From assembly GCA_016800925.1 (NCBI GenBank), contig JABCPU010000040.1:186001-250000 (forward strand): a DNA stretch of 64,000 nucleotides. The letters are read 5' to 3'. The notes under the pieces were generated by a model, which saw only the letters and a program-made list of their open reading frames with translations, had not been told where the DNA came from and made no database searches. This DNA is from Suillus spraguei (Eukaryota; Basidiomycota; Agaricomycetes; Boletales; Suillaceae). This document shows, one piece after another, positions 34,635 to 45,022 of this stretch (position 1 is the first letter of the stretch; the number at the start of each line of letters is the position of its first letter). A program made the translations under genes and the position numbers.

Positions 34635-36664
34635 CTAATTCTTCCATCTGAAAAGTAACCTCAACAACGAAATACATGAGAATGGTGCATAAACTCACAT
34701 TTTCACGGTCCGATCGCGACCCCCGCTGACAACTTTATCAGCAACAAAATCCACACAGTAAACCTCGTCTGTATGACCAGGAAGGTCCGACTTAATTTTG
34801 TACGTTTTGAGGTCCCAAATCTGATACAATAGCACGTCCATCAAACAATATCTCGCTCGCCTGCACGTCAAACTTACTTGACAGTTGCATCCTTGCTGGC
34901 GCTTACCAGCATTCGTGAATCTGCACTCCACGCAAGTCTGTAAACGGGGCCGACATGTCCGCGCAGTGTAGCTACAAACTTGCCCAGCTGCCCAGCACCT
35001 GCGATGTGACGAAAAAAGCGAATCAAGTTGCCATCAGACATCGGTAGTCATCTAACGCACCTGAGCAATCCCATAGTCGCACTGCACTATCCCACCCAGC
35101 ACTAGCTGCCCATCGACCATCGGGGGAGAAAGCGACGTGAGATACTTGTCGTTGGTGACCAGTTAAACGGGTCAAGGGCTTAGTCTTTCCTCCTCCCGGT
35201 TCTGCGTTCGACGATGCAAATAAGACCAAAGGAAGAGTGTATGTCGTCTGAACCTGAGATTAGTAGCTCTGGCGTTCGTGATACCAACGCGGTGTATCTT
35301 TTGAGGGCAAGTGCCTGAGCTGATGTTTTGTATTAGTAGGAATCTAACGAAGGACAACTCGTGCAGTTAGGATTTACCTTCCTCGTCTGATGACGGGCGC
35401 TTGCCGGTGTGATCGAATGGTCCAGTACGAAGTACGAAATCCGTATTGAGAGCAAGAGTGGTGACCCAATGTGCATGGTCTTTCAGAATATGAAGTTGCT
35501 TTCCCTGGAAAAGCAGAATTAAGTACTTGGTTGCGCGGTAAAGATAAAATGATAGGCTCACCCCTCGTGCATCCCATACTCTGACTGTACGGTCACTACT
35601 GGCCGTGTAGAGTACTCCATGACCATTCAAGCCACCACCTCCCCATTTAACAACGTTTACGCTGGCAGTGTGACCCCCGAGTGCGTACTCTAGTTTTCGT
35701 GTGGCCGTCGACCATACTCGCACAGTTCCGTCCTTAGACGAGGATGCCAATCGTGGGGCAGACGAGTTTCTAATGCGTCAGAAGTAAATCACTTTGAGGG
35801 AACCGCGATAGATAATAACGCACAAGTGTATAGGCTCCCATGCCAAGGACGTCACCCATTTTGAGTGACCCTTCATTGCGTCACCGAGCGGTTTTCCAGT
35901 CTTAGGATCCCATAGCCTTATATGTCCATCGTGGCCGCCGCTCGACAATTTGCGTTCGAGTGGATCCCACTCCACGCACAGTACCCATCCACTATGGCCG
36001 ATCAATGTATGCGATGGTGTTTCGGTAAAAAGATCCCATAGGCGCACATGTGTGTCGCCTGAACCAGTCGCAAGTAAATTACCAGTAGGGGAAAATGAAG
36101 TGCATAGTATCGGCGAAGAATGTCCTGATTCCATAATTACATTAACGATTATTGATCCAACCAGATGAACAATTAACATACCTGAAAGTGTAGCAGAACA
36201 TCGAGTAGCTGGGCGAACTTTGAACACGGACTGTGGAGCGCAGCGTACTACCAGGACGTCTTCTTCTGAGAATGCGTGTGATGCGTGTGCCAGAACATCT
36301 ACTTCTATTGATTTTGATATCACGATTCGCGTCGGAGCATTTGGTTTTGTCGCCGTCTCGGGTAAAGCAACATAAAACCCAAATGGTACGTGCTCATCAT
36401 CATCCTGGATGACCAAAAAAAAATTAGTAAACTAAAGACAAAGAACGAGTATCTAACCTTTGTGCGCAATTGATTGACGAGTGCTTCAAGGCCTTCGCGC
36501 GCAACGTTCGCTGGGAGGTTCACAGCAGGTGCAATCGGTGTGCCGTCATGCTCATTCACAAATTGAACTACGATATTGGGCGATTTCTTTAGAGGCTCGG
36601 GCTCGGGTTCTGCAACCCCGTGGTACAGTTTTGGTCGTTTCGGAGGAGGAAGTAGTGTCGCCAT
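34635..36664 (-). CDS. RSA4: Ribosome assembly factor Rsa4 / Notchless
   Basis: WD40 protein of the nucleolus and nucleoplasm that is a substrate of the AAA ATPase Rea1/midasin during 60S maturation. Starts at 36664 ([17 protein letters not shown]). The N-terminal NLE domain follows: [37 protein letters not shown], then after an intron [12 protein letters not shown], and [20 protein letters not shown]. Then come about eight WD40 blades: [39 protein letters not shown] with [33 protein letters not shown] (about 35740), [47 protein letters not shown], and finally [20 protein letters not shown], with a tiny last exon ending W-K-N-stop at 34635-34637. The NLE domain plus eight blades separates it from other WD40 genes. 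No damage is seen. Confidence 0.93.
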
Positions 36665-37090
36665 TATTATATCACACTATAGTGAGATCGTAGCGCCAGT
36701 CCACTCGCTTATATCAGCTGCAAACATCTCGTTCTGTTTATTATGTAAACGAATACCGCTCATTCAAACTGAAGGTGCCTATGGAAAGCCAGACCACCGT
36801 GCTCTACTTTCAAGGCTTCCACTTCTCAGAACATTCCTGGTAAGGTAAGTACTTCTATTGACCTCCGAACACCCCGTGCGACCATTCTAATGTGTTATGT
36901 AGATTTATTCCCGCTACCATAAGGGCGTGGGTTATATTGTGTTTTACCACTGGGACCTCATTCAAATCGGTCGTCTTCCTTGCGTCTGTTGCTTTTGACC
37001 TTGAATCGTATTCTTCTCCTGTCCTCTTCGATTGCTTGTTCACGCGGCCATTTGGGCCCAAGTTCGCGTTTCGCTGAAATCCTCATGGCC
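36665..37090. promoter_or_regulatory. Upstream region of RSA4
   Basis: Promoter of the minus-strand RSA4 must lie at its left edge. The rest shows only short frames; no motif can be assigned with confidence. Confidence 0.3.
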
Positions 37091-37097
37091 TAGTGAT

Positions 37098-37495
37098 TCA
37101 TTGCCGTGCTCCCACTACCGATGTCGAGTTCAAGGTCGCGTGTGCTCTCGATGTTATGTTTGGGAGGAACTGGATCGTTGCGGGACCACCGTTTTATGGT
37201 GAGATGGGACTCCTGTCTCCAAATCTGGCCTTCAAGGTGGTGACAGTGTCTCATTGTCCTCGTTTTTTAATATCTGCTGATTGCCTTCTGTGTTTCTAGA
37301 AATTCCATGTATACTTAGTGGTAATGTCAATCATATTGAACCTGCTGGTAATGATGATGAATTAGAATTATCTCGGCCTTCGTCCCTCGTCGAGGCTATC
37401 TTATTGTCTCATAGACGTTCGGACTCGAACTTTATTGTCCATTCATCTTTTTCGGGCCGTGTCAATCAGAGGCTCCATAAGTTTTCAACTTAGGA
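37098..37495 (+). pseudogene. Retropepsin-like or hypothetical gene fragment
   Basis: Plus-strand reading gives HCRAPTTDVEFKVACALDVM, FGRNWIVAGPPFYGEMG, then a possible intron (about 37237-37299, GT...TAG), and in a shifted frame EIPCILSGNVNHIEPAG, DDELELSRPSSLVEAILLS, ending RVNQRLHKFST with TAG near 37490. The segment DVMFGRNWIV is reminiscent of the DVLLGxDWL turn in retrotransposon aspartyl-protease-like domains. The two halves do not join in frame by the best splice site. Most likely a fragment; function cannot be assigned. Confidence 0.3.
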
Positions 37496-37534
37496 AGTCT
37501 CACGAGTCATTAAGTGGAAGAGTTAAAGACTTCA

Positions 37535-37975
37535 GCCTGGCCAGTGTGTCTACCACAACAGAATCAAAATCTGTTTCTCTTGGACTACGCAGGTTCGAAA
37601 CCTGCTGAACAACAGTTTTTTCTATCGGAACACACGTTGGCATTTATTCATGGATGGTTTCTTTAGAAGTTCATCGTGACTGGTCTTAGCCAGGTGGTTG
37701 CTACAACAGAATCAAACTCTGTTTCTCTTGGATTGTGCAGGTTTGAAACCTGCCGACGACGAGATCTTTTCTATCGGAACACACCTTGATATTCACTCAC
37801 GGATGCTTTCTTTGGAAGTTCAGCGTAACTGGTCTAGCCTGGTGGTTGCTACTTACAACAGAATCAAAATCTGTTTTATCTTGGACTGTGTAGGTTCGAA
37901 ACTTGCCGATGACAACAACACACTGTCACTCATGGATAGTTTTTTTAGAGGTTTATCTTAACTGGTTAGAAACAT
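37535..37975 (+). repeat. Tandem array of three tRNA-like units
   Basis: Three units start at about 37535, 37689 and 37837 (spacing 154 and 148). Each has, in order: an A-box-like GCCTGGTGGTTGCTAC; a 5-bp stem with 7-base loop (ACAGA ATCAAAA TCTGT) whose loop would place CAA in anticodon position; a spacer TTCTCTTGGACT; and a T-arm with B box (GCAGG TTCGAAA CCTGC). A conserved tail follows, TCTATCGGAACACAC, then ATTCACTCATGGATG, TTTCTTTGGAAGTTCA. No acceptor stem pairs around the body, so these are not functional tRNA genes. The pattern fits a tRNA-derived SINE or satellite. Confidence 0.7.
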
Positions 37976-38238
37976 CAAAAGTAGTGTGGTTCGATGGGAA
38001 TCATTGTACATGGGTAATCTAACAGCAAATATTGTGAGGCATGTAATACATTCAGCATATAAACAATCCAATGTGCGCAAACACATCCTCTACCCTAATG
38101 TCACCCGCAACTTGTGTGACCGTATACTGATATATCTATATCCTTTGCGTCGACTTTCAACCCTCCAGCTGTATTCAGGTTTCAAAAATAATTGGATGCT
38201 GGAAACTCGTCAGTCCTGCTCCATATAATCACGGGGAC

Positions 38239-38382
38239 CTACTCACTAGTAATACCATCCACATTGTCAGACTCCAGGTTGTCATTCTCTACCGGCGCAG
38301 CACTGACCGCTAGGATCTGTGCGAAGGCAACTGACAAGAGGAGAAAATAAAAGCTGAGTTTGCTGATGTTAAGCACGGTCAT
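38239..38382 (-). CDS. Possible small secreted peptide
   Basis: A minus-strand frame from the Met at 38382 (MTVLNISKLSFYFLLLSVAF) reads as a good signal peptide with likely cleavage after AQILAVSAA. A short acidic mature part follows (PVENDNLESDNVDG), ending by about 38239, or splicing on at GTATTACTAG just after the last Gly codon. No homology is recognised. It is 47 residues if unspliced, so the call rests only on the signal-peptide pattern. Confidence 0.3.
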   Translation of the reverse strand: MTVLNISKLSFYFLLLSVAFAQILAVSAAPVENDNLESDNVDGITSE

Positions 38383-38435
38383 GTTAATGACATTCTTCGG
38401 TGAGATAGATATGGTGTTTAAGATGCGTTGTTTTA

Positions 38436-38835
38436 ATGTGGGATTGGGAGTTGCACCCTTTAAATACCAGTACGTGAGCATACAAGGAAGCGCAATAGCT
38501 ACCACACTCGAGCATTACTCAATCGACTTCTAGGGTGGTTAGTCTTGGCCAAAAATAATTCTTGACGTGATTGATTGCCTCGTGAACGCTCTGCGGAATT
38601 TGGCGCTCTGACTGGAATCGACTTACCACTCCTGTGCGAGTACATCATAAAATGCACCAAGCATTACCTGACGGTGGCCCACAGCAAGTTTATGGTACTC
38701 CGATTTTGAGGATTCAAATTATGTGCATTGCGGATACATTATAACTCCACAGAAAGCGTTTAATAGTCACTTCTCTCTGCCTCCATCGCGAAAAGTACTA
38801 CTCAGAATCTCCGCAGATCTAGTGTTCTGTAAGTA
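38436..38835 (+). repeat. Duplicated unit, copy A
   Basis: About 400 bases that recur, diverged, as copy B (38866-38923 continued at 43466-43815). Landmarks: GGGATTGGGAGTTGCACC, TTTAAATACCAGT, CGAGCATTACTCAATCGACTT, GTTAGTCTTGGCCAAAAATA, GTGATTGATTGCCTC, GCTCTGACTGGAATCGACTTA, GTTTAATAGTCAC and CAGAATCTCCGCAGATCT. Non-coding as far as I can see. Confidence 0.65.
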
Positions 38836-38865
38836 CTTATTATAATCAGATAATCCCGTGTGCGC

Positions 38866-38923
38866 GAACACATCTTCCAGTCACTACCCCCTAGCAGTGG
38901 GATTTGGAGTTGCACCATTTAAT
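38866..38923 (+). repeat. Duplicated unit, copy B, left part
   Basis: GGGATTTGGAGTTGCACCAT and TTAAT match copy A up to its TTTAAATACCAG, where the retrotransposon takes over. This fixes the left boundary of the inserted element at about 38924. Confidence 0.6.
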
Positions 38924-39164
38924 CGGGGGTAAAACTTGTTTTCACAGGTTTAATCTGTGACTATTTCAACGACCGTGACCGCGCATTGGCACGGTCCATG
39001 CACCGCCGTGCTTATGTGGCTACAAGCCCCTCTCTTGATCTATATTTAGGCACCTGCGCTCAGGTGAACTGCATCTTTTCTGTTTTGCCGCCGTGAAGCA
39101 GAAAATTTTCGCTATATTTGAATTCGCTTCGCTCGTTCCATCATTATCATTATTTCATTTGTGT

Positions 39165-39959
39165 ATGGATCCTAAAGCTCAGACTTTCCAGACTCAGACT
39201 AGTAGTGATTCTCGGTCTCATACAGAAGAACGAAGCCCCTCTCCTCGAAAGAACACATTCAACTCTGACTTTTTAAGCGTTGTAGGACATTATAGAAGAG
39301 GAACAATCACTAAAACTAATGCCATACTCGAAATCTTTAAGCAAGCATCGCACGTTGACGGAAGCGAGTTCGGAGGGCGTTCAGTCGCCGAGCTCGTTGT
39401 CCCCTATCACAGAATGCTCGACTCCTTTGAAAAGGAAATTATCATTATCCGAGTTGGAGAACAAGATCGCAAGAATGAAGAAGAAGCTTCAAAAGATGGA
39501 AAAGAGTTGCGAGAAGACAATGATAGTCTGGAGCCGTCCTTTGACTCAGACTCCAAAAAGATCTCTAGCTCAGAGATTGATGAATCCAACTCTGCTTCAG
39601 AGATTGATGAACCGACGCGTAAAAAGCAACGAGGATTTAAACTTGACCTCTCAAACTTCACAGACCCATCTGTTGTCAGAAGGTCGAAGAAACTCCCTGC
39701 CTCGTTGCGAAAAACCAACTCTATTCTCGTGAATTGGGCTCATGACCCCAAGCGGGTCAAGCGTAAGTGGCTTGAGTCTGCCTTCGTGCCCGAGTTCCCT
39801 GAGTCTGAACTCTACAACATCATTCGAGGAAGAGTTGTCAACTTTGACATCATCTTCACGGGATGGTACTCAGACGAACCAGAACATGACCATGAAGATA
39901 GACTTGGGAAACTCAAGATCAAGATCGGTGGAGGAGACGAACCTGCAAAGTCTGTGTGA
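39165..39959 (+). CDS. Gag-like ORF of the YR retrotransposon
   Basis: Frame from ATG 39165 (MDPKAQTFQTQTSSDSRSHT) to TGA 39957-39959, 264 codons. Charged, Ser-rich, with a short coiled-coil-like stretch (FEKEIIIIRVGEQDRKNEEE) and a conserved-looking C-terminal half (FTDPSVVRRSKKLPASL, LVNWAHDPKRVKRKWLES). No zinc knuckle. The pol frame opens before it ends (overlap of about 218 bases in another frame), suggesting frameshift or re-initiation for pol. The role as particle protein is inferred from position. Confidence 0.65.
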   Translation: MDPKAQTFQTQTSSDSRSHTEERSPSPRKNTFNSDFLSVVGHYRRGTITKTNAILEIFKQASHVDGSEFGGRSVAELVVPYHRMLDSFEKEIIIIRVGEQDRKNEEEASKDGKELREDNDSLEPSFDSDSKKISSSEIDESNSASEIDEPTRKKQRGFKLDLSNFTDPSVVRRSKKLPASLRKTNSILVNWAHDPKRVKRKWLESAFVPEFPESELYNIIRGRVVNFDIIFTGWYSDEPEHDHEDRLGKLKIKIGGGDEPAKSV

Positions 39960-42214
39960 AGTTCGCAGGACTGGAATGTCGCCTACTCACTCTTCGCCCG
40001 TGCGATGCGATTTGCTTTCCTGCATCGGCTCGACGAGCTGTAAGACTATGGAAACTTCATCCACCAAAAATTTGCCCAAAACGTCAGCAAATACCATTCC
40101 CGTGTCATCGCCTTTGATAAGGCAGTCAGAAAACGAGTCAGTTGGAGGAGAGATTTACAACTCTCCGATTTCGACCAATTTTCAGACCTCTATGAAGGTC
40201 ACTTCTCTCTCTCCAATCGCTGTGTCAACGAAGAAGGGAGCTCAAGCGGTTCAAAGCGCCGACGAGGGACAGACATCTGCAAAAGATGGAACTACAAGTC
40301 CTGTAGTCGATCTGATTCATCCTGCAACTACCGGCACGTGTGTGCAAAGTGCGGAAGCTCCGAGCATCCTGAAAAGAACTGCTCCTCTCACTCTGCCTCA
40401 AACTAGAACCACTGTCAAACGCCCTCGTTATTTACGAGGGATGGCGTGGTTCATAGATGAATCCTCTTTCAGTTCTACAGCTAAGTCCTCTTTGTACGCA
40501 ATGCCTCTACCCCCTCCTGGAAAACGTGATTTCTCAGACGCTGCTTTGAACACTCTGAGTACACGCCCAGATTTTTTTGTGATTGTGACTCCAGTCAAAA
40601 TCAACATTTTCAGCGAGCTCCTTCGAGAGCACCCAAATCAGTCCTTCGTTAGTTCCATTCTGGATGGCCTGCGCGAGGGCTTCTGGCCGTGTGCGGATAC
40701 TGCCATGGATGGTTACCCCTTGACGTGGGATAACTCTCATCGACCTCTGAAGAACGAAGAGCATCGAGCTTTCGTTCAAGAACAAGTCGATGAGGAAGTA
40801 CGCCTAGGACGTTTCTCACCCCCTTTTGGTCCAGACTTGCTCGTGGGCATGTACAGCACACCAGTTCATGTTGTGCCTAAACCCAACTCAAGTAAACTTC
40901 GCCTTGTCGTTGACCACAGTGCTGGAGATTTTTCCCTCAATTCTATGATTAATCTTGACAACTCATCAGGCGTCAAACTAGATGGGATGCGCTCACTCGG
41001 GCTTAGTCTTCTTCAGTTCCAACAGGAACATGGGAATGTCCCACTAGTGGTTTTTAAATCAGACATCTCGCAAGCCTACCGTCGTCTCCCTATGCACCCT
41101 CTGTGGCAACTAAAGCAAGTCATTACTGTCAACAATAATCGTTATGTCGATCGCTGCAACAACTTTGGAGGGAAGGGTTCGGCCCTTATTTGGGTTTCTT
41201 TCATGTCACTTGTGACTTGGATTGCAAGTGCGGTCGTCATGATTGAGCACCTAAAGCTCTACATGGACGATTCGTTTTCCTTCGAGTTAGAAGGTAATGT
41301 ACTCCTTTACGAGCCTTACGGGACGTATCTGCCTTGGAAACAAGCCTTGTTACTGCAGCTTTGGACAAGCCTGGCATCCCTCATGAACCTGCAAAACAGC
41401 TCTTTGGTCGGCGTCTCACTATTATCGGTTTCGACGTTGACCCGAACAGCATGGTCATCTCTATTCCCACAGAGAAGAAAAACGAGATCATTGCTTACAT
41501 CCGTACTTTTGCAGTTCTGCGTCATCGCCACACTTTACGCGAATTTCAACAGATCGCAGGAACTGTCAATTGTCTTTTCAATGTCTTCCCGCTTCTCAAA
41601 CCGGGTCTCGCCGCCGTTTATGATAAGATGCGCGGGAAGACCAAGCCTCTAGCACAAATATACGTCAATACCGAGGTCGTACGTGAATTGACGTGGTTGA
41701 CGAACCATATGGAGAGTCTGCCGGGAGTCTTGCTGCTTAACTCTCTTGACTGGAACCCTGATACTGTGGATGACGTGGTCACCATCTACACGGATGCATC
41801 CCTGGTGGGACTCGGATACTGGTTCCCTGGACTTAACTTCGGTTTCCAGTCTTCCTTACCAGGAGAAGCTCCAACAGGTTCAATCTTTTTCTTCGAGGCT
41901 CTAACGGTGTGTAGTGCTATTCACGCACTCACTGACACAGAGCCAATTCCACGTCATGTTGCCATTTTCACAGACAACACCAACATGGTCGACATCTTTA
42001 ACTCTATGCGAGCTTCCGCTCCATACAACAACATCCTTATGTATTGATCGAGCACAACATCAACCTCCGTGTATATCACGTCGCAGGAGCAGAAAACTCT
42101 GTGGCGGATGCCCTGTCTCGGTTTAACAATTGTCAGGCTCTTCTTCAAGTGCCTGATCTCATCATTGATAATTTTACACCCCCTCGGGATGCATTGGGGG
42201 CTACCAAAAATGAT
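39742..42214 (+). pseudogene. Reverse transcriptase/RNase H of the YR retrotransposon, frameshifted
   Basis: From ATG 39742 the frame runs through a linker to an RT domain: VVPKPNSSKLRLVVDHSAGD (about 40870-40930), VVFKSDISQAYRRLPMHP (catalytic Asp), and LKLYMDDSFSFE, the YMDD box at about 41260. Near 41365 it shifts frame (QALLLQLW, then DKPGIPHEPAKQLFGRR in another frame). The RNase H part follows: VVTIYTDASLVGLGYWFPG, FFFEALTVCSAIHALTD and HVAIFTDNTNMVDIFNSM. A second shift near 42040 separates the end (INLRVYHVAGAENSVADALS), which closes at about 42212. Domain content is complete but the frame is broken twice, so this copy should not make active polyprotein. Confidence 0.78.
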
Positions 42215-43202
42215 TAACGGATCTCGCCTGTCCCGTCGGTCTCAACGACAGGCGTGGACTTTGGAGCATTTGCTCCATGAACGGGCGATTGCGCTCGGAT
42301 TCACGCTCACTAATTCTACATCCGCATCTTATGACTCAGCTCTCACATCTTATATCGAATTCTGCCGACTACATAACCTTCCCCTTACGCCAACACCTGA
42401 TACGTTCTCATTCTACGTGGTCTGGATGTCTACATACATTCGGCCAATGTCTGTCGATGTCTACCTCTCTGGGATCTGCAACAAACTCGAAGTTGAGTTT
42501 CCCGACATTCATACAGTTCGACGTTCTCGGTTATTGCAACGGACTCTGACTGGCTGTAAATGTTGCTTTAGCCACCCTGTCAAGAGCAAACAACCTCTTT
42601 CTCGTAATGACCTACATTCTGCCTTTTTGCAATACAATGAATCCACAAATCACGATGACTCACTTTTCCTGGCCCAGCTATATGTCGGATTCGAGACTCT
42701 GCAGCGTCTCGGTGAGCTTGTTTGGCCTGATGCCGCTAAACTGCAGTCCTATGACCACGTCCCCATGCGACATACAGTGGAAGTCAAAAATGACTATTTC
42801 TCTTATACTCTGCCTCTCTCTAAGACTAATAGATTTGGCCAAGGAAGCAAGGTCCTGGTACGGCGCTCGTCATTCAAAGATGATTGTCTTCATATTTTCA
42901 ATCGCTATCTCCGCTCTCGAGATTGCAGTTTCCCTCACTACCCTGAACTATGGCTGCGATCCAATGGCCACATTCCCACACGCTCTTGGTTCACAGGACG
43001 TTTTCAGGAGATTTTCGCGAATCGGGGTTTCAGCGGTCACTCAATGAGAGCGGGGGGGGGGGGGGCTACTACTCTCGTGCTAAATGGCATGCCTCCACAA
43101 CTCATACAAGCAGCAGGAAGGTGGTCTTCTGAGGAGTTTCAGAAGTATATTCGCGTTCATCCTTTCATGCTACAAGCAATCATGCATGACGTCGCTGCTT
43201 GA
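42210..43202 (+). CDS. Tyrosine recombinase of the YR retrotransposon
   Basis: Open frame to TGA 43200-43202. An N-terminal SAM-like core-binding region (LTNSTSASYDSALTSYIEFC, then FSFYVVWMSTYIRPMSVDVY) precedes the catalytic domain. Catalytic residues visible: first Arg in QRLGELVWPD (about 42705), HSMRAGG (His-x-x-Arg, about 43038), and GRWSSEEFQKYI with the Tyr nucleophile near 43148. The enzyme would join the circular cDNA into the genome. Just after the HxxR Arg is a run of 14 G that codes an extended Gly tract; this looks like slippage but keeps the frame. It overlaps no host gene. Confidence 0.78.
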   Translation: MINGSRLSRRSQRQAWTLEHLLHERAIALGFTLTNSTSASYDSALTSYIEFCRLHNLPLTPTPDTFSFYVVWMSTYIRPMSVDVYLSGICNKLEVEFPDIHTVRRSRLLQRTLTGCKCCFSHPVKSKQPLSRNDLHSAFLQYNESTNHDDSLFLAQLYVGFETLQRLGELVWPDAAKLQSYDHVPMRHTVEVKNDYFSYTLPLSKTNRFGQGSKVLVRRSSFKDDCLHIFNRYLRSRDCSFPHYPELWLRSNGHIPTRSWFTGRFQEIFANRGFSGHSMRAGGGGATTLVLNGMPPQLIQAAGRWSSEEFQKYIRVHPFMLQAIMHDVAA

Positions 43203-43465
43203 CTACTCCAAGATAACAATTCTCATCTATCCCATCTTGGCACGCGTACCGCGCACCTTTCACCTTTTCTTTTAGTCCTTTAGTGATCTATACTCAAATT
43301 TTGTATCTTTAGCCCCGGTGACCCCAAGCTTTCAGCTGGGACGCCGGGTTTTGCCAAATACATTTGTTTTCTCGGCGGACACTCTCGAGCTTTGGTGCTG
43401 AGAGTGTCGCGCTTCTCCTACTTCACGTTTCTCGATGCAAGGCTCGCAAGTCAAATGAGGAACTG

Positions 43466-43815
43466 ATTAAATACCAGTGAACATAGTATAAGCAGAATAG
43501 CTATCACATTCGAACATTATCGTTCAATCGGCTTAATCATCAAATCTGGAATGCGTTAGTCTCAGCTAAAAATATCTTTAGGTGTAATTGATTGCATCTG
43601 GCCTCCAGAATGCTGATGCGAATCCAGCAGCACTCTGACTGGAGTCGGCTTATCATGCCTGTACTGACGATAACCTACAGCAAGTTGGTTAATTTACATA
43701 ATTACCGTGCTCCAGTCAAACCATGCGGATATTTTATAATTTCCCGGGGGCATTTGATAGTCATGTATTGCTTCCACAGCGGAAAAGTCCAATCTCCGCA
43801 AAGCACTCTGTCTTG
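43466..43815 (+). repeat. Duplicated unit, copy B, right part
   Basis: Resumes exactly where copy B left off: TTAAATACCAGTGAACATAG, ACATTATCGTTCAATCGGCTT, GTGTAATTGATTGCATC, TCTGACTGGAGTCGGCTTA, GATAGTCATGTATTGCTTCC and CAATCTCCGCAAAGCACT. It is diverged from copy A by substitutions and small indels. Confidence 0.65.
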
Positions 43816-44168
43816 TTTTACATTGGTATCAGAAGTCTTGACGTAATGGTGCTCTCCGATCAAGGTATTAGTTTCGGTGCGTAGCGCACCATCTGATGCA
43901 CATGGCATCGTGGCGTTATCATTGGTGGACTTAGTGCTGAGTGCAGCTGCTGGTCATAGGACTGATCCGCATTAACGCATTCAACGGAATTTGCAATTGA
44001 GCCAACAACCTCATGCATACAATGTACCTGTAACCGGATGTTAAATAAACCAAATGTTTCATCTTAATGACCAAAATCCGAGGAAAATTACACGGTGGAG
44101 CGCTGGATCATGTAGACAGCTATGGATTCAATTATGCTGTCAGCGAATCTCATGGCATGGTAAAGCCA
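43816..44168. other. Intergenic, nothing recognised
   Basis: Short spacer between the duplicated unit and the next minus-strand gene. No conserved frame or repeat is seen. Confidence 0.4.
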
Positions 44169-45022
44169 CTAACCAGGTGCAGTCTCCTTGTGAGCCTGCC
44201 ACCATTCCATATCGCAGCGACCGCTCGGTTCATCCTCCGAACATCCTAATTCAAAAACAAGGACGTCGTCCATCGCACAAGAAAGTTTCCTGTGCCAGTC
44301 TAAGCCGTCCTTCCTTGGCACTATGTTATCAATTTTCGCGACACGCGGCGGTCGGACGTTAAACGATAAGGTTGAAGTATCAATTGGTACAGTGGTGTTA
44401 AGGCGGTACAAAGCAAGTGTGGTTGGTCGGTCCACAGGCGGAAGGGTGACGTGCAATTCGCAATTTTCCATGCCCCAGTCAATCGCTCTGAATTGAAATA
44501 TTGTTGATACCTTGTATTCCATCAGTCTATGGAACACATAAAAATGCAAGAAAGACTGACAGTCTGCGTGACGTGTACTTTGCGATCATCAGGTGAAATT
44601 GTACCAGTACGTGTCATGCGCGTCGCAAGATAGTCATTGAAAACATGACTTGGCGCAGAATGATCCACCAAACTAACAGACATTGGGAAATTTGTGAACT
44701 CTCTCGAAACAGGAGGCGACGTCCGTGCGATTTCGTCAAATCGCATATATTGAGAAGGACGACGAAGAAGGTGAATATTCTTTCGAGTGATAAGCTTGTC
44801 TGAAGATAATGAAGAGCCTTGGGGAAAGGCAGGGGTGTAGACTAGTAACAAGTTGATGAACGTGCAGAAGATTACGACGACAAGAGGCCAATTGAGCATG
44901 GTTTGCGAAGTCTTATGCCACTTTGCTTTCGAGTTGTGGTCGTTATCACTCTCAGAGTCAATAGCTTCTTGTGGTGTCAGACTCAACGGTCTGTACGGTC
45001 TGGAGCTCGAGGAAAAGAACAT
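44169..45022 (-). CDS. Type II membrane protein of unknown function
   Basis: Starts at 45022 (MFFSSSSRPYRPLSLTPQEA) with a Ser/Asp-rich cytosolic tail and one membrane segment (WPLVVVIFCTFINLLLVYT, about 44885-44830). A lumenal part follows with RRPSQYMRFDEIARTSPP and TNFPMSVSLVDHSAPSHVFN. After introns near 44549-44480 comes FRAIDWGMENCELHVTLPP, PIDTSTLSFNVRPPRVAKID, DWHRKLSCAMDDVLVFELGC and EWWQAHKETAP, ending near 44170. The pattern of a beta-rich lumenal domain with paired Cys recalls agaricomycete families of unknown function; I cannot assign a role. Intron boundaries in the middle are tentative. Confidence 0.6.

Larger units (their letters stand above)
38924..43465 (+). mobile_element. 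Tyrosine-recombinase retrotransposon (DIRS/Ngaro group), defective
   Basis: About 4.5 kb lying inside copy B of a duplicated sequence, which gives its edges. It carries a gag-like ORF, a reverse transcriptase/RNase H ORF and a tyrosine recombinase instead of a DDE integrase, the hallmark of YR retrotransposons. The flanks show only a possible TTAA overlap and no clear target duplication, as expected for recombinase-mediated insertion. I could not resolve the terminal repeats (split direct versus inverted), so DIRS and Ngaro cannot be separated. Near the right end, GACACTCTCGAGC...GAGAGTGTC at about 43378-43408 forms a hairpin. At least two frameshifts (about 41365 and 42040) mark it as defective. 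Confidence 0.8.

Noticed and set aside
37535..37900. Functional tRNA genes
   Set aside because: Anticodon-like and T arms are present, but no acceptor stem pairs around them, and the D arm is poor. Kept as tRNA-like repeats.
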